Counted from the stretch's first letter, positions 1 to 8,920 are shown. The stretch: DNA of 64,000 nucleotides from Candidatus Bathyarchaeota archaeon (GCA_026014665.1 JAOZHX010000017.1:62001-126000); one strand, 5' to 3'. Numbers and translations: made by a program. The notes: generated by a model not told the origin, from the letters alone.

Positions 1-1
1 A

Positions 2-490
2 AGTATGGTAAAAAGCGGAAAAGTGATTGCTATCGAAGCTCACCCAGCCAACTATAGATTACTTCTTAAAAATATAAAACTCAATGATCTGAAAAATGTT
101 ATTCCAGTTAACATTGCGGTCTTGGATAAAGAAGGGTATGTAAAACTTTACTCAGGAAAGACTTCCGGTTGGCACTCAATAAGGCAAGAAAGGAAAAGTA
201 ACCTATGCTCAAGTTATTTAACGGTTTGTTGCACTACGATTGATAGGTTGCTCTTAAAATTAAATTCGGGAAAGGCTGACTGGATTAAAATTGATGTTGA
301 AGGTGCAGAGTTGGATGTACTGAAAGGTATGAGAGCAACTTTAAATAATAACCCTAAACTCAACCTACTGATAGAATTACATTCTAACCCTACAGATACG
401 ATAGCTTACTTGAAGACTTTTGGGTTTGATATTAGAGTTTTGAGCGCTTTTAGTGATGGTAGGCAACATATTTATGCCGTGTATAAATAA
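2..490 (+). CDS. FkbM-family SAM-dependent methyltransferase, 5' end missing
   Basis: C-terminal part of an FkbM-type methyltransferase. The reading frame is open to the first base of the window, so the true start and SAM-binding motif I lie outside it. What remains begins at the acidic motif II region (AIEAHPANYRLLLKNIKLN), followed by the family hallmark DWIKIDVEGAELDVLKGM near the middle and a short C-terminal sheet. FkbM enzymes usually O-methylate sugars or other small molecules in surface glycans, and the neighbouring kinase-like, P-loop and nucleotidyltransferase-like genes fit a surface polysaccharide cluster. The exact substrate cannot be told. Confidence 0.85.
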   Translation, partial: SMVKSGKVIAIEAHPANYRLLLKNIKLNDLKNVIPVNIAVLDKEGYVKLYSGKTSGWHSIRQERKSNLCSSYLTVCCTTIDRLLLKLNSGKADWIKIDVEGAELDVLKGMRATLNNNPKLNLLIELHSNPTDTIAYLKTFGFDIRVLSAFSDGRQHIYAVYK

Positions 491-644
491 AGAGCGCTGA
501 TGAAAGCGGTTTATTTGAGAGCGTAATTTTTTTTACATATGAGGCAAACAATTCCAACTGTGCTTATTTAACACGATAGATTATTTAAGATTAAAAGTTA
601 AGTCTCCGACTGGACGAGGCATCTATATTAGCGATTATTATGTT

Positions 645-1469
645 GTGAAGAAATATCGCGAATATCAAGAAGCCTGTTATGAATACAGGATGCTAAAGGA
701 GATTACATATAAAAATCCATTGACTTTTGTGGTCCCGAAGCCGTACATTGTCGTTAACAAACGGGCAGAAGCATGCTTGCTAATGGAATACGTGAATGGC
801 CATAGATTCGATTCTATCTTTTTGCATTATTTAATTAATGAAAGCCACAAATCGAAAGATATACTCAATTCTTTTGGCGTCGCTCTTGGGGAGTTTCATT
901 CTCTTACCCTCGAGAATTTACCTCAGAGTTCCTTTCCTCTAACTCCTTCCCAACTAAAAAAAGAGGTGATCCTTCTTTCAGAAAACTTGGAACAAAAAGA
1001 AATTATAAATAAAAACCTCTTACATCGAATTCTCGATTTTACAGAAACAGCGCAGGTTAGCGACAAAATTTTTGTCACTGTAACTCTACATGGAGAATTA
1101 TACTTCACGCACGTGTTCGTATTGTCTGATAAGTTTGTATTATTTGATTTGCATAATATTTTAAGGGGACCTTCATATTTTGATTTAGCTATGTTTGCTT
1201 TAAGCATACGTGTTTCCCTCGCCTTCTCAGCATTTTCAACAAGAAAATTTGACCCCTTACTGTGCTCTTTTTTAATGGGGTACTATAAGAATCATTGCGA
1301 GAAAAAAATATTTGAATCTATAAAGGTTGCAGAAATATACGTTGCTCTTCGAGAAATTATGTCACTCTGTTATTTAAAAAAAATCCCTTTAATCGTGAGA
1401 CTGCAAAATGCTTTAAAGATTCAGCGACTCAGGCATGTGATAGACCAGAGTGTGAAAGCTGATATCTGA
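645..1469 (+). CDS. Aminoglycoside-phosphotransferase/lipopolysaccharide-kinase-like protein, degenerate catalytic motifs
   Basis: A 274-residue protein with a protein-kinase-like fold pattern: a hinge-like segment LLMEYVNGHRFDSI (about residues 45-60), then LHGELYFTH and FVLFDLHN where active family members have HGDxxxxN and DFD/DFE. The catalytic Asp is Glu, the metal-binding Asn is His, and the second metal motif is altered, so it may be a pseudokinase or use a different chemistry. GTG at 645 is the only usual start, but the frame stays open back to 543 and encodes GRGIYISDYYVVKKY, which resembles a glycine-rich loop plus the VxK strand. The real N-terminus may therefore be further upstream. 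A+T-rich codon use. Surface-glycan context. Confidence 0.6.
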   Translation: MKKYREYQEACYEYRMLKEITYKNPLTFVVPKPYIVVNKRAEACLLMEYVNGHRFDSIFLHYLINESHKSKDILNSFGVALGEFHSLTLENLPQSSFPLTPSQLKKEVILLSENLEQKEIINKNLLHRILDFTETAQVSDKIFVTVTLHGELYFTHVFVLSDKFVLFDLHNILRGPSYFDLAMFALSIRVSLAFSAFSTRKFDPLLCSFLMGYYKNHCEKKIFESIKVAEIYVALREIMSLCYLKKIPLIVRLQNALKIQRLRHVIDQSVKADI

Positions 1470-1610
1470 TGGCTAAGCATATCAATCTTAATGAACTGCC
1501 TATGGCGAAGATATCAAGATAGTTGTTTCAAACATGGCGATTTTCTTTTATCATTACTACATTTCTTTTGTAAAATTTAGTTTTCCTATAATATTTACAC
1601 GATAAAGAAA

Positions 1611-2240
1611 TTGACGATAATTTGTTTTTTTGGACCAGATGGCTCAGGTAAGACAACTCTCGCCCGAAACTTGGTAAAACAACTCGAGGGGCAATCAAGA
1701 AATAAGGTGTCATGGATGAGGGGCACTCATACATTTGTCTCTTTGCTTGCCAGATTCATGTCAAAATTCAGAATGTTCAAAGGGACCAATAATACCTATT
1801 ATCAAATAAATATCCCCTCAAATATTAGAAGAGCATGGCAAATCATGGAATTTTTTTCTGTGATTCCTGTAATTTTGTTCAAGTTTATCCTGCCTAGCTT
1901 TTTGAACTACTGTGTTATTGCTGAAAGGTACGTACCCGACTTTATCGTTTGGATAGCGATTACAACCCGTGATAAAAGTTACCTTGAAAAGATTGAAGCA
2001 CGGTTCCTTATTATGCTCTCAATGAAAGCGCACATTAAAATATATTTAACAGCTGCCCTGGAGGAACTCTTGAAGAGAAGAAAAGAAAATTCTGTCTCTT
2101 TGGGCACTCAAATAGAACTTTATGACCAATTGGCTTTAACTTTACAGGCATGTAAGATTGATACTACTGAAATGGACGTAACAGAATCGATGCAAAAAAT
2201 TCTAAGCCACAAACTACGGATACTTAGACTATCCCCTTAA
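1611..2240 (+). CDS. Thymidylate-kinase-like P-loop protein
   Basis: A 209-residue P-loop protein with an N-terminal Walker A GPDGSGKTT (about residues 8-16) directly after a hydrophobic strand, as in nucleoside monophosphate kinases. A later segment AERYVPDFIVW resembles the DRY...D motif of thymidylate kinases, with Glu replacing Asp. The start is a TTG. Similar divergent dTMP-kinase-like proteins are often found in archaeal and bacterial surface-polysaccharide clusters, where their substrate is unknown; it is not a convincing housekeeping Tmk. It follows the kinase-like gene after a ~140 bp gap and precedes the nucleotidyltransferase-like gene by 17 bp, so co-transcription is likely. Confidence 0.65.
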   Translation: MTIICFFGPDGSGKTTLARNLVKQLEGQSRNKVSWMRGTHTFVSLLARFMSKFRMFKGTNNTYYQINIPSNIRRAWQIMEFFSVIPVILFKFILPSFLNYCVIAERYVPDFIVWIAITTRDKSYLEKIEARFLIMLSMKAHIKIYLTAALEELLKRRKENSVSLGTQIELYDQLALTLQACKIDTTEMDVTESMQKILSHKLRILRLSP

Positions 2241-2257
2241 CATAAAATACATACAAA

Positions 2258-3259
2258 ATGAAAAACCGCTTGAACTCATTATCGCTTGTTAAAGCTATAG
2301 GTTTGCCCGGAATCATTGAGAGCAAAGCGCCTTTGCCGAGTGAATACTTGAACCTATTTCATTTGGCAAAGTTAAACAAGATACCCTTGCTTTACTTGGA
2401 ATCCCACCGATTTGAAGGAAATCCCTTTCTCGAAGCACAGCTTTTACTTTTCAAAAGGCGATATGAACAGACTTTGGAATTAACTGCTCATACCGCCACC
2501 TTATTTGACAAATATGGCATACGATATGTCCTTTTTAAGACATTGAAACCCTTCCCTTACGTTCCATCGGACATTGATATTCTTCTACTTTCAAAAAGCG
2601 ACCTCAGGAAAGCTTTTGTCGTGCTTAAAGAGAGACAATGCAAAGTTTTAGATAAAGACATTTATGGCATGACTATTGAAAGTCCAATGTATCAGATCAA
2701 TCTTGATTTAACAACCGAAATTGCCGTGTCAGGTCTAGTCTACATTGACAAGACGCAACTTTACAAGAGCATTAGTCAAGTAAAAGTAAAAGATGTTGAA
2801 GTTCAAACACTTGCCCCTCATGTGGACATGGTAGTTAGCGCTGCTCATAGCATGTACAAAGAACAAATGTACCTTCTTAGCGACTACTATACTCTAGCCT
2901 TATCATTAAAGTATTTCAAAGAGGCCTTAGACTTTGCTAGAAATGTATGTGTTCAGTATGCTTTAGAAACAAGTCTGAAAATGACATACGATATAATCTT
3001 AAATGCTTTTGGCTCAAGCGACTTTTCGCCTGAGGAATCAGTAAAGTCCCTTAGCGTATACAAATACAAGTCAGCTGCTTGGAATCAGATTTTTGAATTT
3101 CCAGCAAAATATCCGATAAATATTATACAAAGAGCATTATTAGAAAAAATATTAAAAGACAATTCTACAAAAGAATCTTTTTTGAACAGTTTTGAAACTA
3201 TGCTGAGACCCAGTACTATTAGAAAATTAATTTCCCATATTCATAGGAAAGTATACTAA
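2258..3259 (+). CDS. Uncharacterised nucleotidyltransferase-like protein
   Basis: A 333-residue protein containing YGIRYVLFKTLKPFPYVPSDIDILL (about residues 86-110, shortened here), the pattern of the uncharacterised nucleotidyltransferase family (NTP_transf_5-like), in which an SDID motif supplies metal-binding acidic residues. The remainder is alpha-helical with no recognised domain. It is the last gene of the A+T-rich cluster and follows the P-loop protein by 17 bp. A role in modifying a surface glycan or lipid carrier is inference from context. The start is an ATG after a short A-rich spacer without a clear Shine-Dalgarno sequence. Confidence 0.6.
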   Translation: MKNRLNSLSLVKAIGLPGIIESKAPLPSEYLNLFHLAKLNKIPLLYLESHRFEGNPFLEAQLLLFKRRYEQTLELTAHTATLFDKYGIRYVLFKTLKPFPYVPSDIDILLLSKSDLRKAFVVLKERQCKVLDKDIYGMTIESPMYQINLDLTTEIAVSGLVYIDKTQLYKSISQVKVKDVEVQTLAPHVDMVVSAAHSMYKEQMYLLSDYYTLALSLKYFKEALDFARNVCVQYALETSLKMTYDIILNAFGSSDFSPEESVKSLSVYKYKSAAWNQIFEFPAKYPINIIQRALLEKILKDNSTKESFLNSFETMLRPSTIRKLISHIHRKVY

Positions 3260-3565
3260 GAAATCAAAATGTGAGCATAGTGGCTAATCAACTTGAAAAA
3301 ATAGCGGTGGATTCAGGTTAAGCATAACTATCGGTCGCAGCCAGTTATCCTAAACCCTGAAAGCAGCAAGATAAAATGAAGCCTAAAGAAAGCTACGGGC
3401 AAGATTTTTAGAGTCTGTTTCATGGTGTGGTTAGGAAAGTTATTTGTCTCTTGGGTTTCCGAATGGTTCAACTTGGACGGCGAACTGCAGTTTCGCTGTC
3501 GGTTGCATTTCCCCCCTTGGCAGAAGATTGGACGCCCAAGACAACGATATTCTAAATAACCACCC
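3260..3565. other. Intergenic stretch between glycan cluster and ABC locus
   Basis: About 300 bp with no convincing gene. The 161-codon minus-strand ORF that starts inside the permease gene and ends here has no recognisable features and is treated as a shadow. Base composition changes from A+T-rich on the left to more G+C-rich on the right, marking the edge of the glycan cluster. No tRNA, integrase or clear direct repeat is visible. Confidence 0.5.
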
Positions 3566-4756
3566 ATGAAACCTAACCCTGCAGAGAAATGCCGGTTATA
3601 CTCAATTAAACTAAGCTCAACCTTCTTGTCTTTTGCTTTTTTAAGCATTAAACTGTTCTCTCGCAAAAAAAGCACCGTAGCCGCAGTCCTTGCCTTAACG
3701 CTCCTAATAGCGACTTTGGCTTCCATGTACGCCATCGTGAACTTTATCGGTTCCCAAACGTCTGCGTTAGGTGGACTTGCCCGAGTGGGCAGCAGATACC
3801 TGATTTTGAGCAAAGACTGTCCTTCTTTAAGCGGCGGCTACATCAGCCCTGAAATCGCAAGCGCTTTGAATGGTTCTATTGGTCTGCAATCTTTTTATGC
3901 TCAAAAAATCTTCTGCGGTAACTTGCAAATGGCTCATGGCAACTTTACGGTTAACGTACGGGGCATAGAAAACCTTGCGGGATTCTTGAAAGCTCAATCG
4001 GTCGGTGTTGACGGAACCGCTGCGAAGGGTGCGTGTGAAGCAAATGCGGGCTTGCTCTTATCCAACGTAGCCTCACTGGAAAAGAACGTTCATGTTAACG
4101 TTACTGTCGGTGATGTTAGCGTTGTGGTGCAAGTCGTTGGTATAGTGAGGACTCAGACGCAATTGGATAGTGAACTTTTGGTCCCAATCGAAACCGCCAA
4201 CTATCTGACTGGCAATAGCAACTTATCCTTTATCGAATTCACCTTAAAGGATAACATCAACAGGCAGGATGTCGTAGACCACATCGAAAGGTTGCTGCCG
4301 CCGGATGTCAAAGTCATTAAGGTGCAGCAGACAGGCTTGTTTTTGAAGCAGACTACCAACGAAACGCTTAGTTTCCTCTCGGTCTGGTCGATTGCAGTTT
4401 ATGTGCTAGTTGCAGCTGCATCTTACGTTGTCTCAACAAGGTTAGCGGTTGAATCAGAATACGAGTTGGCGATGTTGAAAGCTATAGGTGCCAACCCTTT
4501 GAAAGTTTCAAGCGTAATCTTCGCTTACGCCATGCTTGTGGCTTTTGCTGGTTCGGTTCTAGGCATTGCCGTCGGCATCGTTGGAACTCAGGTGGTTTCT
4601 TCGGTTTTTAGGGTTTGGCAGAATGTTCAGGTGACGCCTTTTCTTGAAGTGGCTCAAGTTGGGCAAATCTTGGTTTTGTCGCTTGCGTTTTCTGCTTTTG
4701 GCTGCGTTTATACAGCTGCGAAGGTTGCGCGAAAGGTTTATGGTGGCTGTTTATGA
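3566..4756 (+). CDS. FtsX/MacB-family ABC transporter permease (first)
   Basis: A 396-residue membrane protein with the MacB/FtsX layout: an N-terminal transmembrane helix (about residues 35-58, rich in A/L/I), a large extracytoplasmic domain (about 60-265), then three C-terminal helices with the conserved cytoplasmic loop ESEYELAMLKAIGANPLKV. It should pair with the second permease and the ATPase downstream to form a mechanotransmission-type exporter. The stop codon overlaps the next start (ATGA), so the two permeases are translationally coupled. The substrate is unknown; lipoproteins, peptides and surface polymers are all possible for the family. Confidence 0.85.
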   Translation: MKPNPAEKCRLYSIKLSSTFLSFAFLSIKLFSRKKSTVAAVLALTLLIATLASMYAIVNFIGSQTSALGGLARVGSRYLILSKDCPSLSGGYISPEIASALNGSIGLQSFYAQKIFCGNLQMAHGNFTVNVRGIENLAGFLKAQSVGVDGTAAKGACEANAGLLLSNVASLEKNVHVNVTVGDVSVVVQVVGIVRTQTQLDSELLVPIETANYLTGNSNLSFIEFTLKDNINRQDVVDHIERLLPPDVKVIKVQQTGLFLKQTTNETLSFLSVWSIAVYVLVAAASYVVSTRLAVESEYELAMLKAIGANPLKVSSVIFAYAMLVAFAGSVLGIAVGIVGTQVVSSVFRVWQNVQVTPFLEVAQVGQILVLSLAFSAFGCVYTAAKVARKVYGGCL

Positions 4757-5937
4757 GGTTGGGTTTTAGGTATTTGCGGTTTAGGCATCTGCTTGTTTTA
4801 GCAGCGATTTTGGTTTTGACTTCAACGCTCTTCTCGGTTACAGCGCTTAGTTTCTTAGGATTCTACAAGAGCTTTAACGCTTATTTGGGTGAAGATAGCG
4901 ACATAGTCGCAGTCTATAACGTTCAGAGTAGAACGCCGTTCACGGGCATCATTCCAGCCTCGTTAACCAGCCAAGTAGGCGCTATGGAAGGGGTTTTAGC
5001 TTGTAGCCCAGAAGTGCTCACTCCATGCGTCGTGGGCGAGCAGTCCTTCTTCGTTAGAGGCGTTTTGTTTGATGAATTCGAAAAACTTAGCGTTGTGAGG
5101 GTGGTTGAGGGTAGAAGTCTAAAGGAAAGCGGCGTTGACTCGATGCTTTTGGGGAAAAACCTTGCTGCCCGCCTCAAAGTTGGGGTTGGCGATAGGGTTT
5201 TTGTTCTGGGTGGGTTGGCTGACCGGTATTTGGAGTTGCAGGTTGTTGGTGTTTTCTTTTCGGGTTCAAGCTTGGATGATGAAGCGCTTATGCCGCTTAA
5301 TGTTGGCCAATGGCTTAGGGGAACCAGCTACAATCACGTGACGTTGATAAGGGTGAAGGTGAACCCTGCCATCGTCAACTCTGCGGTGATCTATCAGGAA
5401 CTTGCCAAGAATGCTTCTTCAACTCAGTCTTCGCCTTCTCAGTCCCCGTCGGGTCAAGCGTCAAAGTATCAGGAGATAGTGCCATGGTCAACCGTAAACT
5501 ACCAGATTGGGCAGATTGGCGTGGGGACTACGCAGAACTTGATGAAGAGTTACCTTGATAGGTATGGGGTTACTGAACAAGCTATTCTGGTGTTGGCTGT
5601 GGTGGTTTTCATGTTCTCGGGTGTCACAGTGGTTATTGCTTCCAAAACTTTCGTTTTGCAACATAGGACGGACTTTGCGACTTTGCGCTCTTTGGGAGCA
5701 TCAAGAAGAACCCTCAAGCTTGATATCCTTTGCAAGCTTTTGCCGTTGTCGCTTGTTGCTTCGGCGCTGGGAATGCTGCTTTCAGGCTTGTTTTTATCCC
5801 TGTTTGACACGGGCCGCTACCTACAAGTGCTGTCACACCAGATCAACATGGGTTTTGACCCGTTGATTGTAGCGTTGAACTTCATCCTTATTTTGGTTCT
5901 TGTCATTTTAAGTATTTCAGGTTCAGATTTGTATTGA
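4753..5937 (+). CDS. FtsX/MacB-family ABC transporter permease (second)
   Basis: A 394-residue permease of the same family as its neighbour but only distantly similar to it. It has an N-terminal helix (about residues 11-35), an extracytoplasmic domain with a Ser/Pro/Gln-rich insert (SSTQSSPSQSPSGQASKYQ, about 220-240), and three C-terminal helices with the loop RTDFATLRSLGASRRTLKLD. Its start overlaps the stop of the first permease and its stop overlaps the start of the next gene, giving a tightly coupled operon. Two unequal permeases suggest a heterodimeric channel. Confidence 0.85.
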   Translation: MRLGFRYLRFRHLLVLAAILVLTSTLFSVTALSFLGFYKSFNAYLGEDSDIVAVYNVQSRTPFTGIIPASLTSQVGAMEGVLACSPEVLTPCVVGEQSFFVRGVLFDEFEKLSVVRVVEGRSLKESGVDSMLLGKNLAARLKVGVGDRVFVLGGLADRYLELQVVGVFFSGSSLDDEALMPLNVGQWLRGTSYNHVTLIRVKVNPAIVNSAVIYQELAKNASSTQSSPSQSPSGQASKYQEIVPWSTVNYQIGQIGVGTTQNLMKSYLDRYGVTEQAILVLAVVVFMFSGVTVVIASKTFVLQHRTDFATLRSLGASRRTLKLDILCKLLPLSLVASALGMLLSGLFLSLFDTGRYLQVLSHQINMGFDPLIVALNFILILVLVILSISGSDLY

Positions 5938-7541
5938 AAATATACATTTATGTCCTGTTTTTAATCTGTACTGTCGCTTTTTTGGTGAGGCTCTACCCGA
6001 CCTTGATTAGCGGTTTGCCTTTTTCAACGGACGGTTGGAGCTCGATTAGAAACGCTGAGTTGCTATTGCAGCGCTCACCTGTTTCCCTGGGCAACGATGC
6101 CGTGTTCGATGGGTATAACAACTATTGGCCTGCAAGCAGCCTCTTTGGAGCAGCGTTTTCTTTGGTTACGGGGCTTTCAGTCGTTGATTCAATGGCGGTC
6201 GGTGTTCCCTTGGCAGGAGCCTTGACTGTTCCATTGTTCTTTGTTCTGGCTCGCAAGGTTACAGCGGACACGAGAATAGCTTTGATTGCGACGGCATTAG
6301 TGGCCACTGCTTATCCCTACGCCCTGTTCACTGCCGGAGTCACAAAAGAAACCTTCGCCAACCCCCTCTACGTCGGTCTGGTGCTGATTTTTTTGCTCGC
6401 GCCCTCTTGGAAGCGGACGCTGCTCTTCTCCGTGTCGTCGGCTGCTCTGGTGCTGTCTCACCATCTGGCAACAATAATAGCAATCGGTGTTTTGGCGACA
6501 TTAACAATCGCGCTGTTCTACAGTAAAGACTTCAAAACTCGGTACACGGTCAAATCTACTTTGGGCTTGCTGGGTGTAATTTCTGCGGTGGCAGCGGCGT
6601 ACTTTTGGTTTTACGCTTCGACTGGGTTTACAACTTCAGTCACTTACAGTGACCTAGTCACGGTTGGCGCTTACCAACTCGTTGTTTTAGCTGGAATACT
6701 GTTTTTCACTTCAAAAGCAGGTTTTCCCTCGCGCAGGCAGATGGCTGTTGGCAGTCTGGTAACTCTTGGGGTTGCATGCTCTTTTGTTCTTCTGTTAACC
6801 CGCAAATCCCTCGTTTCGGGTGCTCCTGTCTTGCCGTTCCACTACATAGTCTACATGGTTCCGTTCCTCGTAGTCTTGCCTGTTATGATGCTCGGTTTTG
6901 GCGGGTTGCATCAACGGCGTGGTCGGCTTTTGCTTCCCCTTTTTTGGCTCTCTCCCCTCATCGCGCTCGAGGGATATGCCACTTTTAGCGGTTATCCAAT
7001 CGGGTTGTTGCTGACATATCGGATCCTGAATTTTCTGCTGCTTCCCCTTCTTATCATCGCTGCAATCGGCTTCTACAAGCTGTACATTTACTGCAAGGGG
7101 CATCGTGCAGGACGGTTCTTTGGCGTTGGCGTGGTTTCAGCCTTGCTGGTGGTGATTTTGTTGAACTGCTTTTGTGAGTTTGCGTCGGTTTCAATGCAGG
7201 AACGGTATATGGGGTATTTTTGGCTCTATCGGGCGCCCGAATCTGCAGCGTCAAGTTGGGTCTGTGCCAACATGGTTAACCAGACGGTGGCTGGCGACGT
7301 CAAAGTCTCCTACTTGCTCGACGGCTACTTCGGGGTGAAAGTGAACGTATTTGGCGGGTTGAACTACTTGGAAGGCAACGGTTCTGCGCCTAGGCTCTTG
7401 TTCGTTTATCCTGAAATGGCAACCAACGGGTATGTGGTCTACAGTGGAAACGTGTTGGCGGTGCAGCAAAACTGGACAAGTAAACTGGGATCTCTTAACT
7501 GCGCCTACTCTAACGGCATGGTGAACCTGTATGCAAGATGA
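5934..7541 (+). CDS. Large polytopic membrane protein, GT-C glycosyltransferase-like
   Basis: A 535-residue protein with about eleven to twelve predicted membrane helices and a short C-terminal extracytoplasmic tail. The N-terminus has the GT-C style arrangement: one helix, then an outside loop with an acidic residue (PFSTDGWSSIRNAELL) and a later NNYWPASSLFGA segment, as in dolichyl-phosphate-sugar-dependent transferases. No full signature of STT3 or PMT is visible, so the assignment is inference. It sits inside the ABC operon, overlapping the second permease by 4 bp and the ATPase by 11 bp, so exporter and membrane enzyme probably act together, perhaps on a lipid-linked or secreted substrate. 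Confidence 0.55.
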   Translation: MKIYIYVLFLICTVAFLVRLYPTLISGLPFSTDGWSSIRNAELLLQRSPVSLGNDAVFDGYNNYWPASSLFGAAFSLVTGLSVVDSMAVGVPLAGALTVPLFFVLARKVTADTRIALIATALVATAYPYALFTAGVTKETFANPLYVGLVLIFLLAPSWKRTLLFSVSSAALVLSHHLATIIAIGVLATLTIALFYSKDFKTRYTVKSTLGLLGVISAVAAAYFWFYASTGFTTSVTYSDLVTVGAYQLVVLAGILFFTSKAGFPSRRQMAVGSLVTLGVACSFVLLLTRKSLVSGAPVLPFHYIVYMVPFLVVLPVMMLGFGGLHQRRGRLLLPLFWLSPLIALEGYATFSGYPIGLLLTYRILNFLLLPLLIIAAIGFYKLYIYCKGHRAGRFFGVGVVSALLVVILLNCFCEFASVSMQERYMGYFWLYRAPESAASSWVCANMVNQTVAGDVKVSYLLDGYFGVKVNVFGGLNYLEGNGSAPRLLFVYPEMATNGYVVYSGNVLAVQQNWTSKLGSLNCAYSNGMVNLYAR

Positions 7542-8214
7542 AGACAGAGTTTTCGAGTTGATTAACGTTTCTAAAAGCTACGGTTCAACCGTGGTCTTAA
7601 AGAATGTTAACCTAAAAGTTAACCAGGGCGATTTTATCTCTATTCGCGGAAAATCAGGCGTTGGCAAGACCAGCCTCTTCCGAATCATGGGACTTCTTGA
7701 ACTGCCCACCGACGGCAGCCTACGGTTGTTCGGGAAAGACGCTGCTGAAATGGAGGAGGATGAGAAGGCAAGTTTGCGACTGCGCCAGCTTGGTTTGGTC
7801 TTCCAGTTTTTCAACCTGTTGCCCTCGTTGACTGTTGCGGAGAATGTTGAGTTGCCCATGGCACTGGCGGGTGTTAAGAAGCTTGAGCGGCGCGAGAGAG
7901 TTTTTGAGCTTTTGCGGTATTTTGACTTGGAGGGGTTGGCTGAGCGTTTTCCTGAGAGTTTGAGCGGTGGGGAGAGGCAGCGGGTGGCGGTTATGCGTGC
8001 GCTTGTTAATCGTCCACGAGTGCTCTTGGCTGATGAGCCTACGTCCAGCTTGGATGATGAGAACTCGGCTTTGCTGTTGGGTTTGCTTGAGAGGGTTTGT
8101 CGTGAAGAGAAGGTTGCAGTGGTTATGACGACGACTGATTTGTATGAAAACTTTCCTGTCTGTGACGACTACTTCCTGAAGAATGGTCAACTGCTCAGGC
8201 TTAATTATAAATAA
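7531..8214 (+). CDS. ABC transporter ATPase (MacB/LolD type) with altered switch histidine
   Basis: A 227-residue ATP-binding subunit for the upstream permeases. Walker A is GKSGVGKTS (about residues 40-48), the Q-loop is LVFQFFNLLPSL, the signature is LSGGERQRVAVMRAL, and Walker B/D-loop is VLLADEPTSSLDD. The length is normal for LolD/MacB-type ATPases. At the H-loop, where the family has TH(D), the sequence reads VVMTTTDLY, so the switch histidine appears to be threonine. That could slow or alter hydrolysis. It starts 11 bp inside the preceding gene and closes the operon before the PadR gene. Confidence 0.88.
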   Translation: MQDEDRVFELINVSKSYGSTVVLKNVNLKVNQGDFISIRGKSGVGKTSLFRIMGLLELPTDGSLRLFGKDAAEMEEDEKASLRLRQLGLVFQFFNLLPSLTVAENVELPMALAGVKKLERRERVFELLRYFDLEGLAERFPESLSGGERQRVAVMRALVNRPRVLLADEPTSSLDDENSALLLGLLERVCREEKVAVVMTTTDLYENFPVCDDYFLKNGQLLRLNYK

Positions 8215-8276
8215 AATATCTGTATTTAGGTTAGCATTTCCCTTCAAAAATCTCTTGAATAGGCGAGAGGGGATTA

Positions 8277-8618
8277 ATGGAGAACAGCAAGGCAGAAATT
8301 AACCGAATAAAAAAGAAATTCATCGATAGGCTGATTAAGAATTTCCTAGATATCATAATTTTGGCGCATTTTCGGGACAAGGTCTTTAGCGGCTACGATG
8401 TTATGGTGTACGTTAACCGGGAGTTCGGTTCTCTTTTGAGCTCAGGAACGGTGTATTCACATATGTATGCGTTGGAGCGGCAGCGGCTGATTGAACTTGT
8501 GGGTGGGAATGAGCGGAAACACGTTTACAGGCTTACGGATAGAGGAAAGTTAACGGCTGAGGTTCTTACCGCCGGTAAGGAAATCCAGGAATTCATGAAA
8601 AAAATAGCGGACGAATGA
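8277..8618 (+). CDS. PadR-family winged-helix transcriptional regulator
   Basis: A 113-residue DNA-binding protein. The core FSGYDVMVYVNREFGSLLSSGTVYSHMYALE, quoted in part, is the PadR pattern: winged helix with the recognition helix at SSGTVYSHMYALERQ. It is followed by GNERKHVYRLTDRGK, the beta wing, and a short C-terminal helix. PadR proteins commonly repress transporter or stress genes next to them and respond to small molecules. Lying 62 bp after the ABC ATPase on the same strand, it is the likely regulator of the exporter operon, although its ligand and operator are not visible. Confidence 0.85.
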   Translation: MENSKAEINRIKKKFIDRLIKNFLDIIILAHFRDKVFSGYDVMVYVNREFGSLLSSGTVYSHMYALERQRLIELVGGNERKHVYRLTDRGKLTAEVLTAGKEIQEFMKKIADE

Positions 8619-8710
8619 CACATAAATTGATTTTGTTTTAAGCCGGCTACTATTCGGCTTCCGAATCCGAAAGCTCGATTTGTGTTAAAAGCAAAGAGAG
8701 TTGAGAGTAA

Positions 8711-8920
8711 ATGCATAATTATCGGGGGAAGAAAGAATTGCTAAACTCGAAAAAAAGAATTAGTATAGTCGTAGCTCATCCGTACTTGGAAGGCATGGAG
8801 CTGCTAATCAAAGACGGACTTTACGAAAACCAAGCAGAAATCCTAAAAGACGCATTAAGGCGCCTCTTCAACCACTATGAGATTACTTCGATAAGCGATG
8901 CTTGCACTGCAAAAAATTAA
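8711..8920 (+). CDS. Ribbon-helix-helix (CopG-like) small DNA-binding protein
   Basis: A 69-residue protein whose centre matches the ribbon-helix-helix layout: a short beta strand (RISIVVAHPYLEGMELL), then a G-x-Y-x-N-Q-A-E turn (KDGLYENQAEILKDALRRL) and a second helix. Family members normally read RSEFIREALR there, so this is a variant. No toxin gene is adjacent, so it is more likely a stand-alone regulator than an antitoxin. The start has a purine-rich GAGAGTTGAGAG upstream. Confidence 0.6.
   Translation: MHNYRGKKELLNSKKRISIVVAHPYLEGMELLIKDGLYENQAEILKDALRRLFNHYEITSISDACTAKN

Noticed and set aside
3328-3813. 161-codon minus-strand ORF before the permease
   Set aside because: Overlaps the permease start antisense and has no recognisable pattern.
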